Shown here piece by piece: positions 8,944 to 20,645 of a stretch of 64,000 bases of DNA (position 1 is the stretch's first letter; each line of letters begins with the position of its first letter). Under the pieces are notes generated by a model. That model did not search any database and was not told the DNA's origin. It saw only the letters and a program-made list of their open reading frames with translations. A program made the position numbers and the translations under genes. Source of the stretch: Bacteroidetes bacterium ADurb.Bin008 (GTDB lineage: Bacteria > Bacteroidota > Bacteroidia > Bacteroidales > Tenuifilaceae); the NCBI GenBank assembly GCA_002071445.1, contig MWFE01000067.1:1-64000 (forward strand), given 5' to 3'.

Positions 8944-9966
8944 CTATTTGTCTTTCAATGCTATTTCAAGTTCTTTTATTAATTCGTCTTTATTTGGAAA
9001 TACATAAGTAAATCTTGAAGCAAAAACATTATTCTCATAGCCTTCTAAAATATATTCTGCTCCAATCTCATCCTTTTCTGCACAAATAATTATTCCTATC
9101 GGGGGATTGTCATTACTATCATTTATTTCGGTTTTGAAGAAATTCAAATATGCATTTAATTGTCCTACATCCGATGCTTTCAGTTTTCGTGTTTTTAATT
9201 CGATTAGGATGTAACTTTTTAGAATTTTATTGTAAAAAACCATATCCACATAGTTGTGCGTATTGTTTATGGTAATTCTTTGTTGAGAACCAACAAACAT
9301 AAAGCCTTTTCCTAACTCAAGTAAAAAGTCTTCGATATGGCGAATAAGTTTTTTCTCTAAATCCTTTTCTAGTATTGGCTTGTTCTCGGGTATTCCAAGG
9401 AACTCAAAGACATAAGGGTCTTTAACAATATCATCAGGTTTGGCTATTTCTTGACCTTTCCTTGCGAGTTGGATAACTGTTTCTTTATTCGCTTTACCAG
9501 ACGACAGCAAGAGTCTTTCATATAGCGAGCTGTCTATTTGCCTTTTCAGTTCGCGAACAGACCAATGTGAATTCTCTGTTTCCTTTTCGTAAAAGGCTCT
9601 TTTTTGTTTGTCTTCAATTATGAGAAGTTCACAGTAATGGGACCAACTAATCTGTCCAGACAGCGTCTGGACATTCGGGTATTCAAGGTAAAATTTTCTC
9701 ATATTGAATAGATTCGCACGAGAAAACCCTGAGCCTAACTCTTTGGTCAGTTGGCTGGAAAGGCATAAAATCAGTTGTCTGGATGATTTTTGATCAAACT
9801 TACTATTCGATTCGACCTCAACTATTAGTTTTCCAATTTTCCAATAGGTTGATAGGAGTTCTGTATTGATATTCTTCGCAACATTTTTACGTGCATCAAT
9901 TATAATTGAGCGAATGCTATCAAGCAGTCCATCAATTCTTTTCGAGATATCTAGTCCTTTTTCCAT
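8944..9966 (-). CDS. YhcG/DUF1016-family PDDEXK nuclease domain protein
   Basis: The 340-residue protein has an N-terminal DUF1016 helical region (about 1-170, with the typical NINTELLSTYWKIGKLIVE and FSRANLFNMRKFY segments). A C-terminal PDDEXK-like nuclease fold follows (about 200-330), with YVDMVFYNKILKSYILIELK giving the D and ExK catalytic residues, then DVGQLNAYL. The family is widespread next to mobile elements and defence genes. Its biological role is not settled; nuclease activity is inferred from the fold. It is a single gene with about 130 bases to the MNT gene downstream. The flanks share a GTGCACAA motif. Confidence 0.85.
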   Translation of the reverse strand: MEKGLDISKRIDGLLDSIRSIIIDARKNVAKNINTELLSTYWKIGKLIVEVESNSKFDQKSSRQLILCLSSQLTKELGSGFSRANLFNMRKFYLEYPNVQTLSGQISWSHYCELLIIEDKQKRAFYEKETENSHWSVRELKRQIDSSLYERLLLSSGKANKETVIQLARKGQEIAKPDDIVKDPYVFEFLGIPENKPILEKDLEKKLIRHIEDFLLELGKGFMFVGSQQRITINNTHNYVDMVFYNKILKSYILIELKTRKLKASDVGQLNAYLNFFKTEINDSNDNPPIGIIICAEKDEIGAEYILEGYENNVFASRFTYVFPNKDELIKELEIALKDK

Positions 9967-10269
9967 AAAATAAAAGTAATGATTTCCGGAAGTGTTGCCA
10001 AATATCTTAACTTGTGCACAACTTGCTAATATGTAAACAAAAACTATTTAATTCCTTGCAAGTTACAAAAACATAAACTGTTTTTCAAGTTGATAAAAGG
10101 AAGGAAAAAGAAAAGCACTAAAATCTTTTCCACCTATTGGGATACTATCAGCAAAATGAATGGAATTACTTTAAACGGATGAAATATTGTATTTAAAAGC
10201 AAAGGCGGTATTCTTCGTTACAGAAATGCAGAATAAGATTCTGTTGTTTGATTTGAAATGGCAGTTTTT
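9967..10269. other. Non-coding gap upstream of the YhcG gene
   Basis: About 300 AT-rich bases separate this gene's start from the end of rsmI. I see no gene, terminator or full promoter. A palindromic TTGTGCACAA lies at 10012-10021; a related GTGCACAA (minus strand) occurs just beyond the other end of the YhcG gene. It marks the junction from accessory to core genes. Confidence 0.4.
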
Positions 10270-10941
10270 TTAATGTTTACCTCCAACCACAACAACCACC
10301 TCGCCTTTCACGCCCTTCGTTTGAAAATGGTGTATTAAATGGGATAGGGTTCCTCTTACTGTTTCCTCATGCACCTTGGTAATCTCACGCGAAACGCTGG
10401 CCCTTCTCTCCTCTCCCAATACTTCTGCAAACTGTTGCAGCAGTTTAACGAGTCTGAATGGCGATTCGTAGAATACCATGGTGCGATCTTCGTCCTTCAG
10501 CGCCTCAATTCGTTTTATACGCCCCTTTTTTACAGGGAGAAAACCCTCAAAGATAAATCTGTCGCATGGCAAACCGCTGGCAACGAGCGCAGGGACAAAG
10601 GCAGTGGCACCGGGAAGGCACTCCACCTCTATTCCCCGTTCAATACAAGTGCGAACGAGAAGAAACCCCGGATCGGAAATGCCGGGGGTACCGGCATCGG
10701 ATATTAAGGAAACTGTTTGTCCCGAGGCAATTCTATCTGCAATCTGATCTACTGTGTTGTGTTCATTGAACTTGTGATGCGACCACAGGGGTGCTTTTAT
10801 CCCATGGTGTTTCAGCAAAATTCCGCTTGTACGTGTATCCTCGCAAAGGATAATTGCCGATTCGTTCAGCACGCGCAATGCCCTTAAGGTAATGTCCTCA
10901 AGGTTGCCAATGGGTGTGGGTACCAGATATAACTTACTCAT
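10270..10941 (-). CDS. rsmI: 16S rRNA (cytidine(1402)-2'-O)-methyltransferase
   Basis: RsmI 2'-O-methylates C1402 of 16S rRNA in the ribosomal P site, using S-adenosylmethionine. The 223-residue product starts LYLVPTPIGNLEDITLRALRVL, the family's N-terminal signature, and contains ILCEDTRTSGILLKHHGI and the glycine-rich SDAGTPGISDPG loop of the tetrapyrrole-methylase fold. Length is somewhat short, since many homologs have a C-terminal extension. It lies 73 bases downstream of the DUF3467 gene on the same strand. Confidence 0.95.
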   Translation of the reverse strand: MSKLYLVPTPIGNLEDITLRALRVLNESAIILCEDTRTSGILLKHHGIKAPLWSHHKFNEHNTVDQIADRIASGQTVSLISDAGTPGISDPGFLLVRTCIERGIEVECLPGATAFVPALVASGLPCDRFIFEGFLPVKKGRIKRIEALKDEDRTMVFYESPFRLVKLLQQFAEVLGEERRASVSREITKVHEETVRGTLSHLIHHFQTKGVKGEVVVVVGGKH

Positions 10942-11014
10942 CCCGAAATGGTTTGTGGCTATGACAGGTTAAAAGGCGTGGTCTGAAAGAAATCAATGCC
11001 AACAAAAAAGCCTG

Positions 11015-11332
11015 TTACGCTTCGCCGGTACTTCCTCCGAAATTCATTGGGAAAGGCGGCATCCCCGGGGTTGACTCTCCTACCTTTATTGGGCCGTGTG
11101 TATTCTCAAATTTGGATACATTGTCCTTAAGCGCCATCAGCAAACGCTTGGCATGATCGGGGGTAAGCACAATCCTCGATTGCACTTTTGCCTTTGGCAA
11201 GCCGGGCATAACCCTCACGAAATCAAGTATAAATTCCGAAGCAGAGTGGGTAATAATGGCCAAATTTGCGTAGTTACCCTGGGCAATATCATCGCTGAGC
11301 TCAATATTCAGCTGATTTTTCTTCTCATTCAT
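11015..11332 (-). CDS. DUF3467 domain protein
   Basis: This 105-residue acidic protein has the DUF3467 pattern: NIELSDDIAQGNYANLAIITHSASEF, then FVRVMPGLPKAKVQSRIVLTPDHAKRLLMALKDNV. The family is small, cytoplasmic and without known function. In Bacteroidota it is commonly found right after rpoC, as here. The rpoC terminator at 11361-11387 lies between, so it probably has separate or read-through expression. Confidence 0.85.
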   Translation of the reverse strand: MNEKKNQLNIELSDDIAQGNYANLAIITHSASEFILDFVRVMPGLPKAKVQSRIVLTPDHAKRLLMALKDNVSKFENTHGPIKVGESTPGMPPFPMNFGGSTGEA

Positions 11333-11360
11333 GGCTACAAAAATTGGTGGGCTTAAAGAT

Positions 11361-11387
11361 AAAAAAAGCGAGGGATAAAACCCTCGC
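11361..11387 (-). terminator. Intrinsic terminator of the rpoBC operon
   Basis: A perfect 7-bp GC-rich stem (GCGAGGG at 11368-11374, CCCTCGC at 11381-11387) with a 6-base loop is followed on the minus strand by seven T residues (11361-11367). It begins 22 bases past the rpoC stop, a textbook intrinsic terminator. Confidence 0.9.
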
Positions 11388-11409
11388 TTCTTTAAAAAAG
11401 AATATTATC

Positions 11410-14400
11410 CTACTGTTCCTCAATGCTGTCGGATACAACAATCCCCTTTTCAGCTTTTGCAAGCAGTTCCTGTTCCTCCTTGGAGTAAACAATCAGATTG
11501 TCGAATTCTCTCATACCCGTTCCGGCCGGAATTAAATGACCACAAATCACATTCTCCTTAAGCCCTTCGAGAGTATCGGCCTTACCATAAATTGCCGCCT
11601 CGTTGAGCACTTTGGTGGTTTCCTGGAACGATGCAGCCGAGATGAAACTCTTGGTTTGCAGTGCAGCTCTGGTAATACCCTGCAACACCTGATTTGAAGT
11701 GGCAGGAATGGCATCGCGTGCATTGATCAGCTTCATATCCCGACGCTTAAGAATTGAGTTCTCATCGCGCAATTTACGTGCAGTGATAATTTGTCCCGGT
11801 AATACTTCAGTGGAATCTCCGGCGTCAACCACTACCTTTTTATCGTAAATCCAGTCGTTTTCATCCATAAATTCCCACTTATCCACCACCTGATTCTCTA
11901 GGAACTTGGTGTCGCCCGAGTCGTCAATTTCAACTTTGCGCATCATCTGACGAACGATAATTTCGAAATGCTTATCGTTGATCTTCACACCCTGCATACG
12001 GTAAACCTCCTGAATCTCATTGACAATGTACTCCTGCACTTTTGTCGGCCCTTTAATAGCAAGGATATCTGAGGGGGTAATGGCACCGTCGGAAAGCGGG
12101 GTTCCAGCCCTTACGAAGTCGTTCTCCTGCACTAAGATTTGCTTTGAAAGGTTAACTAAGTATTTCTTAACCTCACCGGTTTTAGAGGTAATCGTAATCT
12201 CACGATTGCCCCTTTTCACCTTGCCAAAAGCAACCTCGCCATCAATCTCCGAAACAACGGCAGGGTTCGATGGGTTGCGTGCCTCAAAGAGCTCTGTAAC
12301 CCTAGGTAAACCTCCTGTGATGTCGCCCGATTTACCGATTGCTCTTGGGATTTTCACTAAGATATCACCGGTTTTAATCTCTTTACCCTCTTCAACAACT
12401 ATATGGGAGGATACAGGCAGGTTGTAAGCCTTAACAACTTCCTTGCCCTGCATAATCTTAATTACCGGGTTTTTAGTTTTATCCTTCGACTCGATGATTA
12501 CCTTCTCACGATAACCGGTCTGCTCATCGGATTCATCCCTGTATGTTACCTCTTTTATCACTGCCTCAAAGGCAATTTTACCATCGGATTCGGAAATAAT
12601 AACCGCATTCCAGGGATCCCATTCGCAAACAAGCTGACCCTTGGCAATATCGTCACCATTTTTGATGTACAATTTCGAGCCGTAGGGAATGGTATGGGTT
12701 GACAGGGTGATGCCCGTATTCTTGTCAACTATTCTCATTTCGGCCAAACGACCGATGACAATGCTATACTCTTTGCCCTGATCATCCTTCTTGTTGATGA
12801 ATTTGAGCTCCTCTATTTCGGCTCTCCCGTCGAACTTAGAAACGATTTTAGAGTCGGCGATGATATTGGATGCAGTACCCCCCACGTGGAAAGTACGCAG
12901 CGTAAGCTGGGTTCCCGGCTCGCCAATGGACTGTGCTGCAATAACACCCACAGCCTCACCTATTTGCACCATTCTTCCGGTGGCAAGGTTACGGCCATAG
13001 CATTTTGTACATACACCCTTTTTCGACTCGCAAGTTAATACGGAACGTATTTCGATCTGCTCAATGGGCGATTCATCAATAATATGGCAAATATCCTCCG
13101 TGAGCTCTTCACCCGCGGCAATAATCAGTTCGCCTGTGAGTGGGTGATATACATTATGAACCGTTGTCCGACCCAAAATCCTTTCGTAAAGGGTTTCAAC
13201 AACCTCTTCGTTCTTCTTAATGGCTGTTGCCACAAGACCGCGTAGTGTACCACAGTCGTGTTCGGTGATAATCACATCCTGCGAAACGTCAACCAGACGT
13301 CGGGTGAGGTAACCTGCGTCGGCGGTTTTCAGAGCCGTATCGGCCAGACCCTTACGAGCACCGTGAGTTGAAATAAAGTACTCAAGCACCGAAAGTCCCT
13401 CTTTGAAATTGGAGAGAATGGGGTTCTCGATAATTTCACTACTGGTCGAACCCGACTTTTGCGGTTTGGCCATCAATCCGCGCATTCCGCATAGCTGACG
13501 AATTTGTTCCTTTGAGCCCCTGGCACCCGAGTCTAACATCATGTAAACCGGGTTGAATCCCTGTTTATCCTCCGATAGTTTTTTGAGTAGAGTAAGGGTT
13601 AGTTTAGCATTGGTATGTGTCCAAATATCGATAATCTGATTGTATCGCTCGTTATTGGTAATCAGACCTAAGTTGTAGTTTCCAAGCACCTCATCAACCT
13701 GCTCGTATCCCTCGTGAACGAGATCGGCTTTTTCATCAGGAACCATAACGTCATCAAGGTTGAACGACAGACCCCCTTTGAACGCCATGTAGTATCCAAG
13801 ATCTTTAATATCATCGAGGAATTGTGAGGTTCGGGCAATGCCCGATGTTTTCAGAACAACGCCAATGATATCCCTGAGCGATTTTTTCGTGAGCAACTCG
13901 TTAATAAAACCTATCTCCTTGGGAACATACTGGTTAAAAATGATCCTGCCTATAGTTGTTTCGACCAACTCGTTGGTAACCGAACCATCTTTGTTCGTAT
14001 GAGGCATCAATACTTTAACCACGCTATGCAAATCGGCTACTCCTTCATTATGCGCTATAATGGCCTCCTCAGGCGAGTAAAAACGCATACCCTCTCCCTT
14101 AGCACCTTTCCTATGCTTCGTTATATAGTACAGCCCCAATACCATATCCTGCGAAGGCACGGTAATGGGTGCTCCGTTGGCAGGGTTGAGAATGTTGTGT
14201 GAGCCAAGCATCAGCATTTGGGCTTCAAGAATGGCCTCGTTACCAAGCGGAAGGTGTACAGCCATCTGGTCGCCGTCGAAGTCGGCATTAAATGCTATAC
14301 AGGATAAGGGGTGGAGCTGAATGGCTTTACCCTCAATAAGTTTTGGCTGGAAAGCCTGAATACCCAGCCTGTGTAGTGTAGGCGCACGGTTGAGCAATAC

Positions 14401-15696
14401 CGGATGTCCCTTCAACACATTTTCAAGGATATCCCAAACCACCGGATCCTTCCTATCCACTATCTTTTTGGCAGATTTTACGGTTTTTACAATTCCCCTT
14501 TCGATGAGCTTACGTATGATGAAGGGCTTATACAACTCAGCCGCCATATCCTTGGGCAATCCGCACTCATGCATTTTTAGTTCGGGGCCAACAACGATAA
14601 CCGAACGGGCTGAGTAGTCAACGCGTTTACCCAATAGGTTCTGGCGAAAACGCCCTTGCTTTCCCTTTAAGCTGTCGCTTAACGATTTTAGCGGTCTGTT
14701 GGCATCGGTTTTCACCACGTTGCTCTTCCTCGAGTTGTCGAAAAGCGAATCGACCGACTCCTGAAGCATTCTCTTCTCGTTGCGTAGGATAACCTCCGGA
14801 GCTTTAATTTCAATAAGCCTTTTCAGCCTGTTATTCCTAATGATAACCCTCCTGTAAAGGTCATTAAGGTCGGATGTGGCAAAACGTCCGCCATCAAGCG
14901 GAACCAAAGGCCTGAGTTCGGGCGGTATAACGGGTATTACCTTCAATACCATCCATTCCGGCTTATTAATATCCTTCGATTCGCGGAATGCCTCTATCAC
15001 CTGAAGGCGTTTCAAAGCCTCGTTTTTACGCTGTTGCGATGTTTCGGTACTGGCTTTATGGCGCAGTTCATAGCTCAATTCATCGAGTTTTAACCTTGAC
15101 AGCAGTGTATAAATAGCCTCGGCACCCATCCCTGCAATGAATTTGTTGGGATCTTCGTCATCAAGATATTGATTATCCTTGGGAAGGCTTTCGAGAATAT
15201 CAAGGTATTCCTCTTCGGTTAAAAAATCCATGTATTGAATGCCATCAGCGCTTTTAATACCCGGGTTGATGACAACGTAGCGCTCGTAGTAAATAATGGA
15301 ATCGAGCTTTTTTGAGGGTAAGCCAAGCAGGTAGCCTATCTTATTGGGAAGCGACCTGAAGTACCAAATGTGCGCAACGGGTACCACCAGACTGATATGA
15401 CCCATGCGTTCGCGGCGCACCTTCTTTTCGGTAACTTCTACTCCGCATCGATCGCATACTATTCCCTTGTACCGAATTCTTTTATACTTGCCGCAGTGGC
15501 ATTCATAATCCTTTACAGGCCCAAAAATTCGTTCACAAAACAAACCGTCGCGCTCAGGTTTATAGGTTCTGTAGTTAATCGTTTCCGGCTTAAGCACTTC
15601 ACCACTTGAGTGTTCCAACACTTCCTCGGGTGAGGAAAGCCCGATGGTTATGCTCGAAAAGTTGCTTTTTACCTTGCTATCCCTTCTGAACGACAT
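11410..15696 (-). CDS. rpoC: DNA-directed RNA polymerase subunit beta'
   Basis: This is the largest subunit of RNA polymerase. The 1428-residue product contains the zinc-binding [20 protein letters not shown] near residue 66, the catalytic [12 protein letters not shown] loop binding Mg, the bridge/trigger region with [13 protein letters not shown], and the second zinc site with [14 protein letters not shown]. It ends with the conserved GTGMREFDN segment followed by a short acidic tail. It lies 66 bases downstream of rpoB and ends the operon at the terminator at 11361-11387. The length is normal for Bacteroidota. Confidence 0.98.
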   Translation of the reverse strand: MSFRRDSKVKSNFSSITIGLSSPEEVLEHSSGEVLKPETINYRTYKPERDGLFCERIFGPVKDYECHCGKYKRIRYKGIVCDRCGVEVTEKKVRRERMGHISLVVPVAHIWYFRSLPNKIGYLLGLPSKKLDSIIYYERYVVINPGIKSADGIQYMDFLTEEEYLDILESLPKDNQYLDDEDPNKFIAGMGAEAIYTLLSRLKLDELSYELRHKASTETSQQRKNEALKRLQVIEAFRESKDINKPEWMVLKVIPVIPPELRPLVPLDGGRFATSDLNDLYRRVIIRNNRLKRLIEIKAPEVILRNEKRMLQESVDSLFDNSRKSNVVKTDANRPLKSLSDSLKGKQGRFRQNLLGKRVDYSARSVIVVGPELKMHECGLPKDMAAELYKPFIIRKLIERGIVKTVKSAKKIVDRKDPVVWDILENVLKGHPVLLNRAPTLHRLGIQAFQPKLIEGKAIQLHPLSCIAFNADFDGDQMAVHLPLGNEAILEAQMLMLGSHNILNPANGAPITVPSQDMVLGLYYITKHRKGAKGEGMRFYSPEEAIIAHNEGVADLHSVVKVLMPHTNKDGSVTNELVETTIGRIIFNQYVPKEIGFINELLTKKSLRDIIGVVLKTSGIARTSQFLDDIKDLGYYMAFKGGLSFNLDDVMVPDEKADLVHEGYEQVDEVLGNYNLGLITNNERYNQIIDIWTHTNAKLTLTLLKKLSEDKQGFNPVYMMLDSGARGSKEQIRQLCGMRGLMAKPQKSGSTSSEIIENPILSNFKEGLSVLEYFISTHGARKGLADTALKTADAGYLTRRLVDVSQDVIITEHDCGTLRGLVATAIKKNEEVVETLYERILGRTTVHNVYHPLTGELIIAAGEELTEDICHIIDESPIEQIEIRSVLTCESKKGVCTKCYGRNLATGRMVQIGEAVGVIAAQSIGEPGTQLTLRTFHVGGTASNIIADSKIVSKFDGRAEIEELKFINKKDDQGKEYSIVIGRLAEMRIVDKNTGITLSTHTIPYGSKLYIKNGDDIAKGQLVCEWDPWNAVIISESDGKIAFEAVIKEVTYRDESDEQTGYREKVIIESKDKTKNPVIKIMQGKEVVKAYNLPVSSHIVVEEGKEIKTGDILVKIPRAIGKSGDITGGLPRVTELFEARNPSNPAVVSEIDGEVAFGKVKRGNREITITSKTGEVKKYLVNLSKQILVQENDFVRAGTPLSDGAITPSDILAIKGPTKVQEYIVNEIQEVYRMQGVKINDKHFEIIVRQMMRKVEIDDSGDTKFLENQVVDKWEFMDENDWIYDKKVVVDAGDSTEVLPGQIITARKLRDENSILKRRDMKLINARDAIPATSNQVLQGITRAALQTKSFISAASFQETTKVLNEAAIYGKADTLEGLKENVICGHLIPAGTGMREFDNLIVYSKEEQELLAKAEKGIVVSDSIEEQ

Positions 15697-15762
15697 ATTT
15701 TGATAGTTAAAAAGTTAATTCAATTTTTAAGTATATCCCATTGGAATTGTCTGCTGCAGAAC

Positions 15763-18700
15763 TTAATCAAGATTAACGCTCAAGCCCAAACCTCTGAGTT
15801 CATGTAGCAAAACATTCAACGACTCGGGAATGCCGGGTTGCGGCATGGGTTCTCCTTTTACAATGGATTCGTATGCCTTAGCCCTTCCAACAACATCATC
15901 CGACTTGATGGTGAGTATTTCCTGCAGGGTATGCGATGCACCAAACGCTTCGAGTGCCCACACCTCCATCTCTCCAAATCGCTGACCGCCAAACTGTGCT
16001 TTACCGCCAAGTGGCTGCTGAGTAATAAGTGAGTAGGGGCCAATGGAACGGGCGTGCATTTTATCGTCAACCATGTGACCCAGCTTAAGCATGTATATCA
16101 CGCCTACCGTGGCCGGCTGATCAAAGCGCTCGCCTGTACCGCCATCGTACAGGTATGTCTTCCCGTAGCGAGGTATTCCGGCTTCATCAGAATAGTGATT
16201 AATCTCGTCGATTTTTGCTCCATCGAAGACCGGTGTACTGAACGTTACGCCCAAATTCTTTCCAGCCCAACCCAGTACGGTTTCGTAAATCTGTCCCAGG
16301 TTCATACGCGAGGGTACACCCAGAGGATTGAGAACAATATCAACCGGAGTACCATCCTCTAAAAATGGCATGTCCTCTTCACGAACAATTTTGGCCACTA
16401 TGCCCTTATTCCCATGCCTTCCGGCCATTTTATCACCCACCTTAATTTTTCTCTTTTTGGCCACGTACACTTTAGCCAATTGAACTATTCCGGCAGGCAT
16501 TTCGTCGCCAACAGTAGTGCTGAATTTCTTGCGCTTGTGGTCGGCATCAAGATCTTTATAAACCAGGATATAGTTGTGAATGATCGATTTAATGGTATCA
16601 TTCTTTTTCTTATCCGTTGTCCATTTACTGGGATTGACATTCAGATAATCAACCTCTTTCAGCATGGTTTGGGTAAATTTAACCCCTCTGGGGATTACAT
16701 TCTGGCCGAAGAGATCTACCACTCCCTGTGAAGTTTTACCATTGACAAGGTGGAACAACTTGTCAATTAACTTATCTTTCAACTCATTGGTCTTTCTTGT
16801 AAACTCTTCGTCGATCTTTGTAACCAGATTCTTCTCAAGGTTTTTCCCCTTCTTCACCTCTTTTATGGATCGGGTGAATAATTTTTTATCAATCACCACG
16901 CCATACAGCGAAGGGGGTGCTTTAAGAGAGGCGTCCTTCACATCGCCTGCCTTGTCTCCAAATATAGCCCTGAGCAATTTTTCCTCCGGGGTAGGATCGG
17001 ATTCTCCCTTGGGTGTAATTTTTCCAATCAGTATGTCACCGGGGACGACATTGGCGCCAATGCGAATCATGCCATGCTCATCCAAATCCTTGGTTGCCTC
17101 CTCGCTCACATTGGGAATATCGGCTGTTAACTCTTCAATTCCGCGTTTTGTGTCGCGTACCTCGAGTATAAACTCGTCTATATGAATGGAGGTAAAAATA
17201 TCCTCCTTCACAAGGCGATTGCTAATTACAATGGCATCCTCAAAATTATACCCTTTCCAGGGCATAAAGGCCACTTTAAGGTTTCTTCCCAAAGCCAATT
17301 CTCCATGACTGGTTGCATATCCCTCGGTCATAATCTGACCTTTTTTTACGGCCTGCCCCTTTACAACGATGGGATGAAGGTTGATGCAGGTATTCTGGTT
17401 GGTCTTTTTGAATTTCGGCAGCATATACCTCTTAACATCGGTATCGAAGCGTGCCAATTGCTGCTCCTCATCATAGCTATACCTTACTACAATTTCTTCA
17501 GCGTCAACATATTCTACCACACCATCCTCTTCGGCAACAATTTGAATGCGGCTATCGCGCACCACGATATCCTCCAAACCCGTTCCGACAATTGGAACCT
17601 CAGGCTCCATAATGGGTACGGCCTGACGCATCATGTTCGATCCCATGAGTGCCCTGTTGGCGTCGTCGTGCTCCAGGAATGGGATCAGCGAAGCGGCGAT
17701 GGAAGCAATCTGGTTAGGTGCCACGTCCATCATGTCAACCTTTTCCTTTTCACAGTATGGATAATCCGCTTCGTATCTTGATTTAACCCTGGGATTCATA
17801 AATGAGCCGTCATCGTTAAGCGGAGCGTTTGCCTGCGCAATCATCTTGAACTCTTCCTCCTCGGCGCTCATGTATACCACTCCTTCATTGGTCTGGTCAA
17901 CCTTCGAATTCTCTACCTTACGATAGGGGGTTTCGATAAAGCCCAAATCATTGACCTTAGCATATACGCATAATGAGGAAATAAGTCCAATGTTAGGTCC
18001 CTCAGGTGTTTCAATTGGGCACAACCTTCCGTAGTGAGTATAGTGTACGTCCCTAACCTCAAATCCTGCACGCTCGCGTGAAAGACCACCGGGCCCTAAG
18101 GCGGAAAGACGGCGCTTGTGGGTCATTTCGGCCAAGGGATTGGTTTGATCCATGAACTGCGAGAGCTGGTTGGTTCCGAAGAATGAGTTGATAACAGACG
18201 AAAGGGTTTTGGCATTAATCAGGTCGATGGGAGTAAAGACTTCATTGTCCCTAACATTCATCCGTTCACGTATGGTACGTGCCATACGTGCCAAGCCTAC
18301 GCTAAACTGATTGGCCAACTGTTCGCCCACAGTTCTCACCCTCCTGTTGCTTAGGTGGTCTATATCATCCACGTCGGCCTTAGAATTTATCAGCTCGATA
18401 AGGTACTTGATAATCTCAATAATATCCTCTTTGGTCAGTACCTTAACATCGGAACTGGTTTTTAAATCGAGCTTCTTGTTTATTCTGTAGCGACCAACCT
18501 CTCCCAGATCGTAACGTTTATCGGAGAAAAAGAGTTTATCAATCACATCACGTGCAGTGGCCTCGTCGGGTGGTTCCGAATTGCGAAGTTGTCTGTAGAT
18601 GTGCACCACGGCCTCTTTCTCAGAGTTGGTCGGGTCTTTTTGTAGTGTATTGTATATTATTGCAAAATCAGATATGCTCTGGTTTTCCTTATGTAAAAGG

Positions 18701-19578
18701 ATTGCTTTTGTACCGGAGTCAACGATTTGATCGATATGCTCATTTTCAATAATGGTTTCGCGATCGAGGATAATCTCATTACGTTCAATGGAAACTACCT
18801 CACCGGTATCCTCGTCAACGAAGTCTTCTACCCACGATTTCAATACGCGGGCTGCAAGTCTTCTTCCCACAAACTTTTTAAGGTTTGCTTTCGACACCTT
18901 TACCTCATCGGCCAATCCGAATATTTCGAGAATATCCTTATCGCTTTCGTATCCAATGGCTCGTAGCAGTGTGGACACGGGTAATTTTTTCTTGCGGTCG
19001 ATGTAGGCATACATCACGTTGTTTATGTCTGTTGCAAACTCAATCCAGGAACCTTTAAACGGAATAATTCTGGCTGAGTACAACTTAGACCCGTTGGCAT
19101 GTATGCTTTGGCCAAAAAACACGCCCGGCGAGCGGTGCAGCTGCGATACCACAACTCTTTCGGCACCGTTGATAACAAAAGTTCCCCGGGGGGTCATGTA
19201 TGGGATGGTTCCAAGGTAAACGTCCTGTACGACGGTGTCGAAATCTTCGTGCTCGGGATCGGTACAGTAAAGTTTAAGTTTGGCTTTTAATGGCACCGCA
19301 AATGTGAGCCCTCTTTCAATGCACTCTTCAATGGAGTACCTTGGGGGATCTACATAGTAATCAATAAATTCCAGAACAAAGTTGTTCCGGGTATCGGTAA
19401 TGGGAAAGTTTTCCGCAAATACCTTGTAAAGTCCTTCCTTTTTACGGTCTTCACTCGAAGATCCGAAATTAAAGAACTCACTGAATGACTTAAGCTGAAT
19501 ATCCAGAAAATCGGGATATTCAAATTGATTTTTTGTTTTGGAGAAGTCAATTCTCCTTGTTTTGATTTCTGAGGACAT
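15763..19578 (-). CDS. rpoB: DNA-directed RNA polymerase subunit beta
   Basis: The 1271-residue beta subunit forms the RNA polymerase active-site cleft and the rifampicin pocket. The Rif region is visible as [40 protein letters not shown]; its key residues look like the sensitive type (Q, D, H, R and S present). Further landmarks are [19 protein letters not shown] and [13 protein letters not shown]. It is separated from rplL by a 99-base gap carrying a strong hairpin at 19619-19651. Confidence 0.98.
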   Translation of the reverse strand: MSSEIKTRRIDFSKTKNQFEYPDFLDIQLKSFSEFFNFGSSSEDRKKEGLYKVFAENFPITDTRNNFVLEFIDYYVDPPRYSIEECIERGLTFAVPLKAKLKLYCTDPEHEDFDTVVQDVYLGTIPYMTPRGTFVINGAERVVVSQLHRSPGVFFGQSIHANGSKLYSARIIPFKGSWIEFATDINNVMYAYIDRKKKLPVSTLLRAIGYESDKDILEIFGLADEVKVSKANLKKFVGRRLAARVLKSWVEDFVDEDTGEVVSIERNEIILDRETIIENEHIDQIVDSGTKAILLHKENQSISDFAIIYNTLQKDPTNSEKEAVVHIYRQLRNSEPPDEATARDVIDKLFFSDKRYDLGEVGRYRINKKLDLKTSSDVKVLTKEDIIEIIKYLIELINSKADVDDIDHLSNRRVRTVGEQLANQFSVGLARMARTIRERMNVRDNEVFTPIDLINAKTLSSVINSFFGTNQLSQFMDQTNPLAEMTHKRRLSALGPGGLSRERAGFEVRDVHYTHYGRLCPIETPEGPNIGLISSLCVYAKVNDLGFIETPYRKVENSKVDQTNEGVVYMSAEEEEFKMIAQANAPLNDDGSFMNPRVKSRYEADYPYCEKEKVDMMDVAPNQIASIAASLIPFLEHDDANRALMGSNMMRQAVPIMEPEVPIVGTGLEDIVVRDSRIQIVAEEDGVVEYVDAEEIVVRYSYDEEQQLARFDTDVKRYMLPKFKKTNQNTCINLHPIVVKGQAVKKGQIMTEGYATSHGELALGRNLKVAFMPWKGYNFEDAIVISNRLVKEDIFTSIHIDEFILEVRDTKRGIEELTADIPNVSEEATKDLDEHGMIRIGANVVPGDILIGKITPKGESDPTPEEKLLRAIFGDKAGDVKDASLKAPPSLYGVVIDKKLFTRSIKEVKKGKNLEKNLVTKIDEEFTRKTNELKDKLIDKLFHLVNGKTSQGVVDLFGQNVIPRGVKFTQTMLKEVDYLNVNPSKWTTDKKKNDTIKSIIHNYILVYKDLDADHKRKKFSTTVGDEMPAGIVQLAKVYVAKKRKIKVGDKMAGRHGNKGIVAKIVREEDMPFLEDGTPVDIVLNPLGVPSRMNLGQIYETVLGWAGKNLGVTFSTPVFDGAKIDEINHYSDEAGIPRYGKTYLYDGGTGERFDQPATVGVIYMLKLGHMVDDKMHARSIGPYSLITQQPLGGKAQFGGQRFGEMEVWALEAFGASHTLQEILTIKSDDVVGRAKAYESIVKGEPMPQPGIPESLNVLLHELRGLGLSVNLD

Positions 19579-19618
19579 TGGGATTGGGTTTGTTGAACCG
19601 TAATTAATTACAATAAGA

Positions 19619-19651
19619 AGGTTTAGAGTCTAATCATTAGACTCTAAACCT
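19619..19651 (-). promoter_or_regulatory. Long perfect hairpin between rplL and rpoB
   Basis: Bases 19619-19633 and 19637-19651 form a perfect 15-bp inverted repeat with a 3-base loop (arm AGGTTTAGAGTCTAA). It sits 26 bases after the rplL stop and about 40 bases before the rpoB start. There is no clean T tract, so it is more likely an RNA-processing site or attenuator than a full terminator. In E. coli this same gap carries an attenuator and an RNase III site that set the ribosomal-protein to polymerase ratio; the analogy is inferred. Confidence 0.75.
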
Positions 19652-19677
19652 CTAATACCTAATGCTTCAGGTTTTCT

Positions 19678-20055
19678 CTATTTAAGCTCAACTTCTGCTC
19701 CTACCTCTTCAAGTTGCGTTTTAATCGATTCTGCTTCTTCCTTCGAAGCTCCTTCTTTAACCGCTTTAGGTGCAGCGTCAACTAGTTCTTTTGCCTCTTT
19801 CAGGCCAAGTCCGGTTAGCTCTTTTACAAGCTTAACCACTTGTAGTTTTGTACCACCTGCTGATTTAAGAATAACGTCGAATGTGTTTTTCTCAACAGCC
19901 GCAGCAGCTTCGCCGGCGGCAGCGGGAGCGGCAACAGCCACAGCTGCAGCTGCAGGCTCAATGCCGTACTCATCCTTAAGGATTTGTGCAAGTTCGTTAA
20001 CTTCTTTTACTGTTAGGTTAACCAGTTCTTCTGCAAACTTTTTAAGATCTGCCAT
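19678..20055 (-). CDS. rplL: 50S ribosomal protein L7/L12
   Basis: This stalk protein recruits translational GTPases to the ribosome. The 125-residue product shows the N-terminal dimerisation region ([24 protein letters not shown]), an alanine/valine-rich hinge (about 36-52) and the C-terminal domain with [14 protein letters not shown] at the end. It follows rplJ by 44 bases; L10 and L7/L12 form the stalk together. Confidence 0.97.
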   Translation of the reverse strand: MADLKKFAEELVNLTVKEVNELAQILKDEYGIEPAAAAVAVAAPAAAGEAAAAVEKNTFDVILKSAGGTKLQVVKLVKELTGLGLKEAKELVDAAPKAVKEGASKEEAESIKTQLEEVGAEVELK

Positions 20056-20099
20056 TGTATTAAGATTTAGAAAATTAATGCTATTAAAAATTTAAAAAA

Positions 20100-20624
20100 T
20101 TATCCTTCTCTTTCGCCGAGGGTTTTTACCACACCGGCAAGGGTATTGGGCGCTGTTTGTAGCTGGCCGATAACCTTTTTAATCGGCGATTGCAGCAATG
20201 CGATCACATCGGCAATCAACTCATTCTTGCTCTTCAGGTTCACAAGGACGTCAAGCTGATTATCGCCAATGTAGAACGATTCTTCTACAAAAGCAGCCTT
20301 CAAAACGGGCTTCTCTTTCGCTTTGCGAAATTCTTTGATAAGCCTTGCGGGGGCATTCCCTGTTTCGGCAAACAATACCGAGGTATGCCCTTTCAACGTA
20401 TCGAAAATTGGTGAAAAGTCGGTTTTCTCACACTTTTCTAAGGCCTTTCTTAGAAGTGTGTTTTTCACAACTACCAACTTAACCTGCATATCGAAGCATT
20501 TCCGCCTTAGCAAACTTGTATCGGCTGCATTGAATTCCGAAGTGTCGGCCAGGTAGAAATGGGGATATTCGTTGATCTGCTCAGTGAGCTTATCAATCAA
20601 TGCATTTTTATCTTCCCTTCTCAT
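20100..20624 (-). CDS. rplJ: 50S ribosomal protein L10
   Basis: The 174-residue L10 anchors L7/L12 dimers to 23S rRNA. The N-terminal domain shows KNALIDKLTEQINEYPHFYL and VVVKNTLLRKAL, with a helical C-terminal tail for L7/L12 binding. Only 21 bases separate it from rplA, too little for the structured L10 leader that controls this gene in many other bacteria, so feedback must act elsewhere or be absent. Confidence 0.95.
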   Translation of the reverse strand: MRREDKNALIDKLTEQINEYPHFYLADTSEFNAADTSLLRRKCFDMQVKLVVVKNTLLRKALEKCEKTDFSPIFDTLKGHTSVLFAETGNAPARLIKEFRKAKEKPVLKAAFVEESFYIGDNQLDVLVNLKSKNELIADVIALLQSPIKKVIGQLQTAPNTLAGVVKTLGEREG

Positions 20625-20645
20625 GATAGTTAGGTCTCCTTTGCG

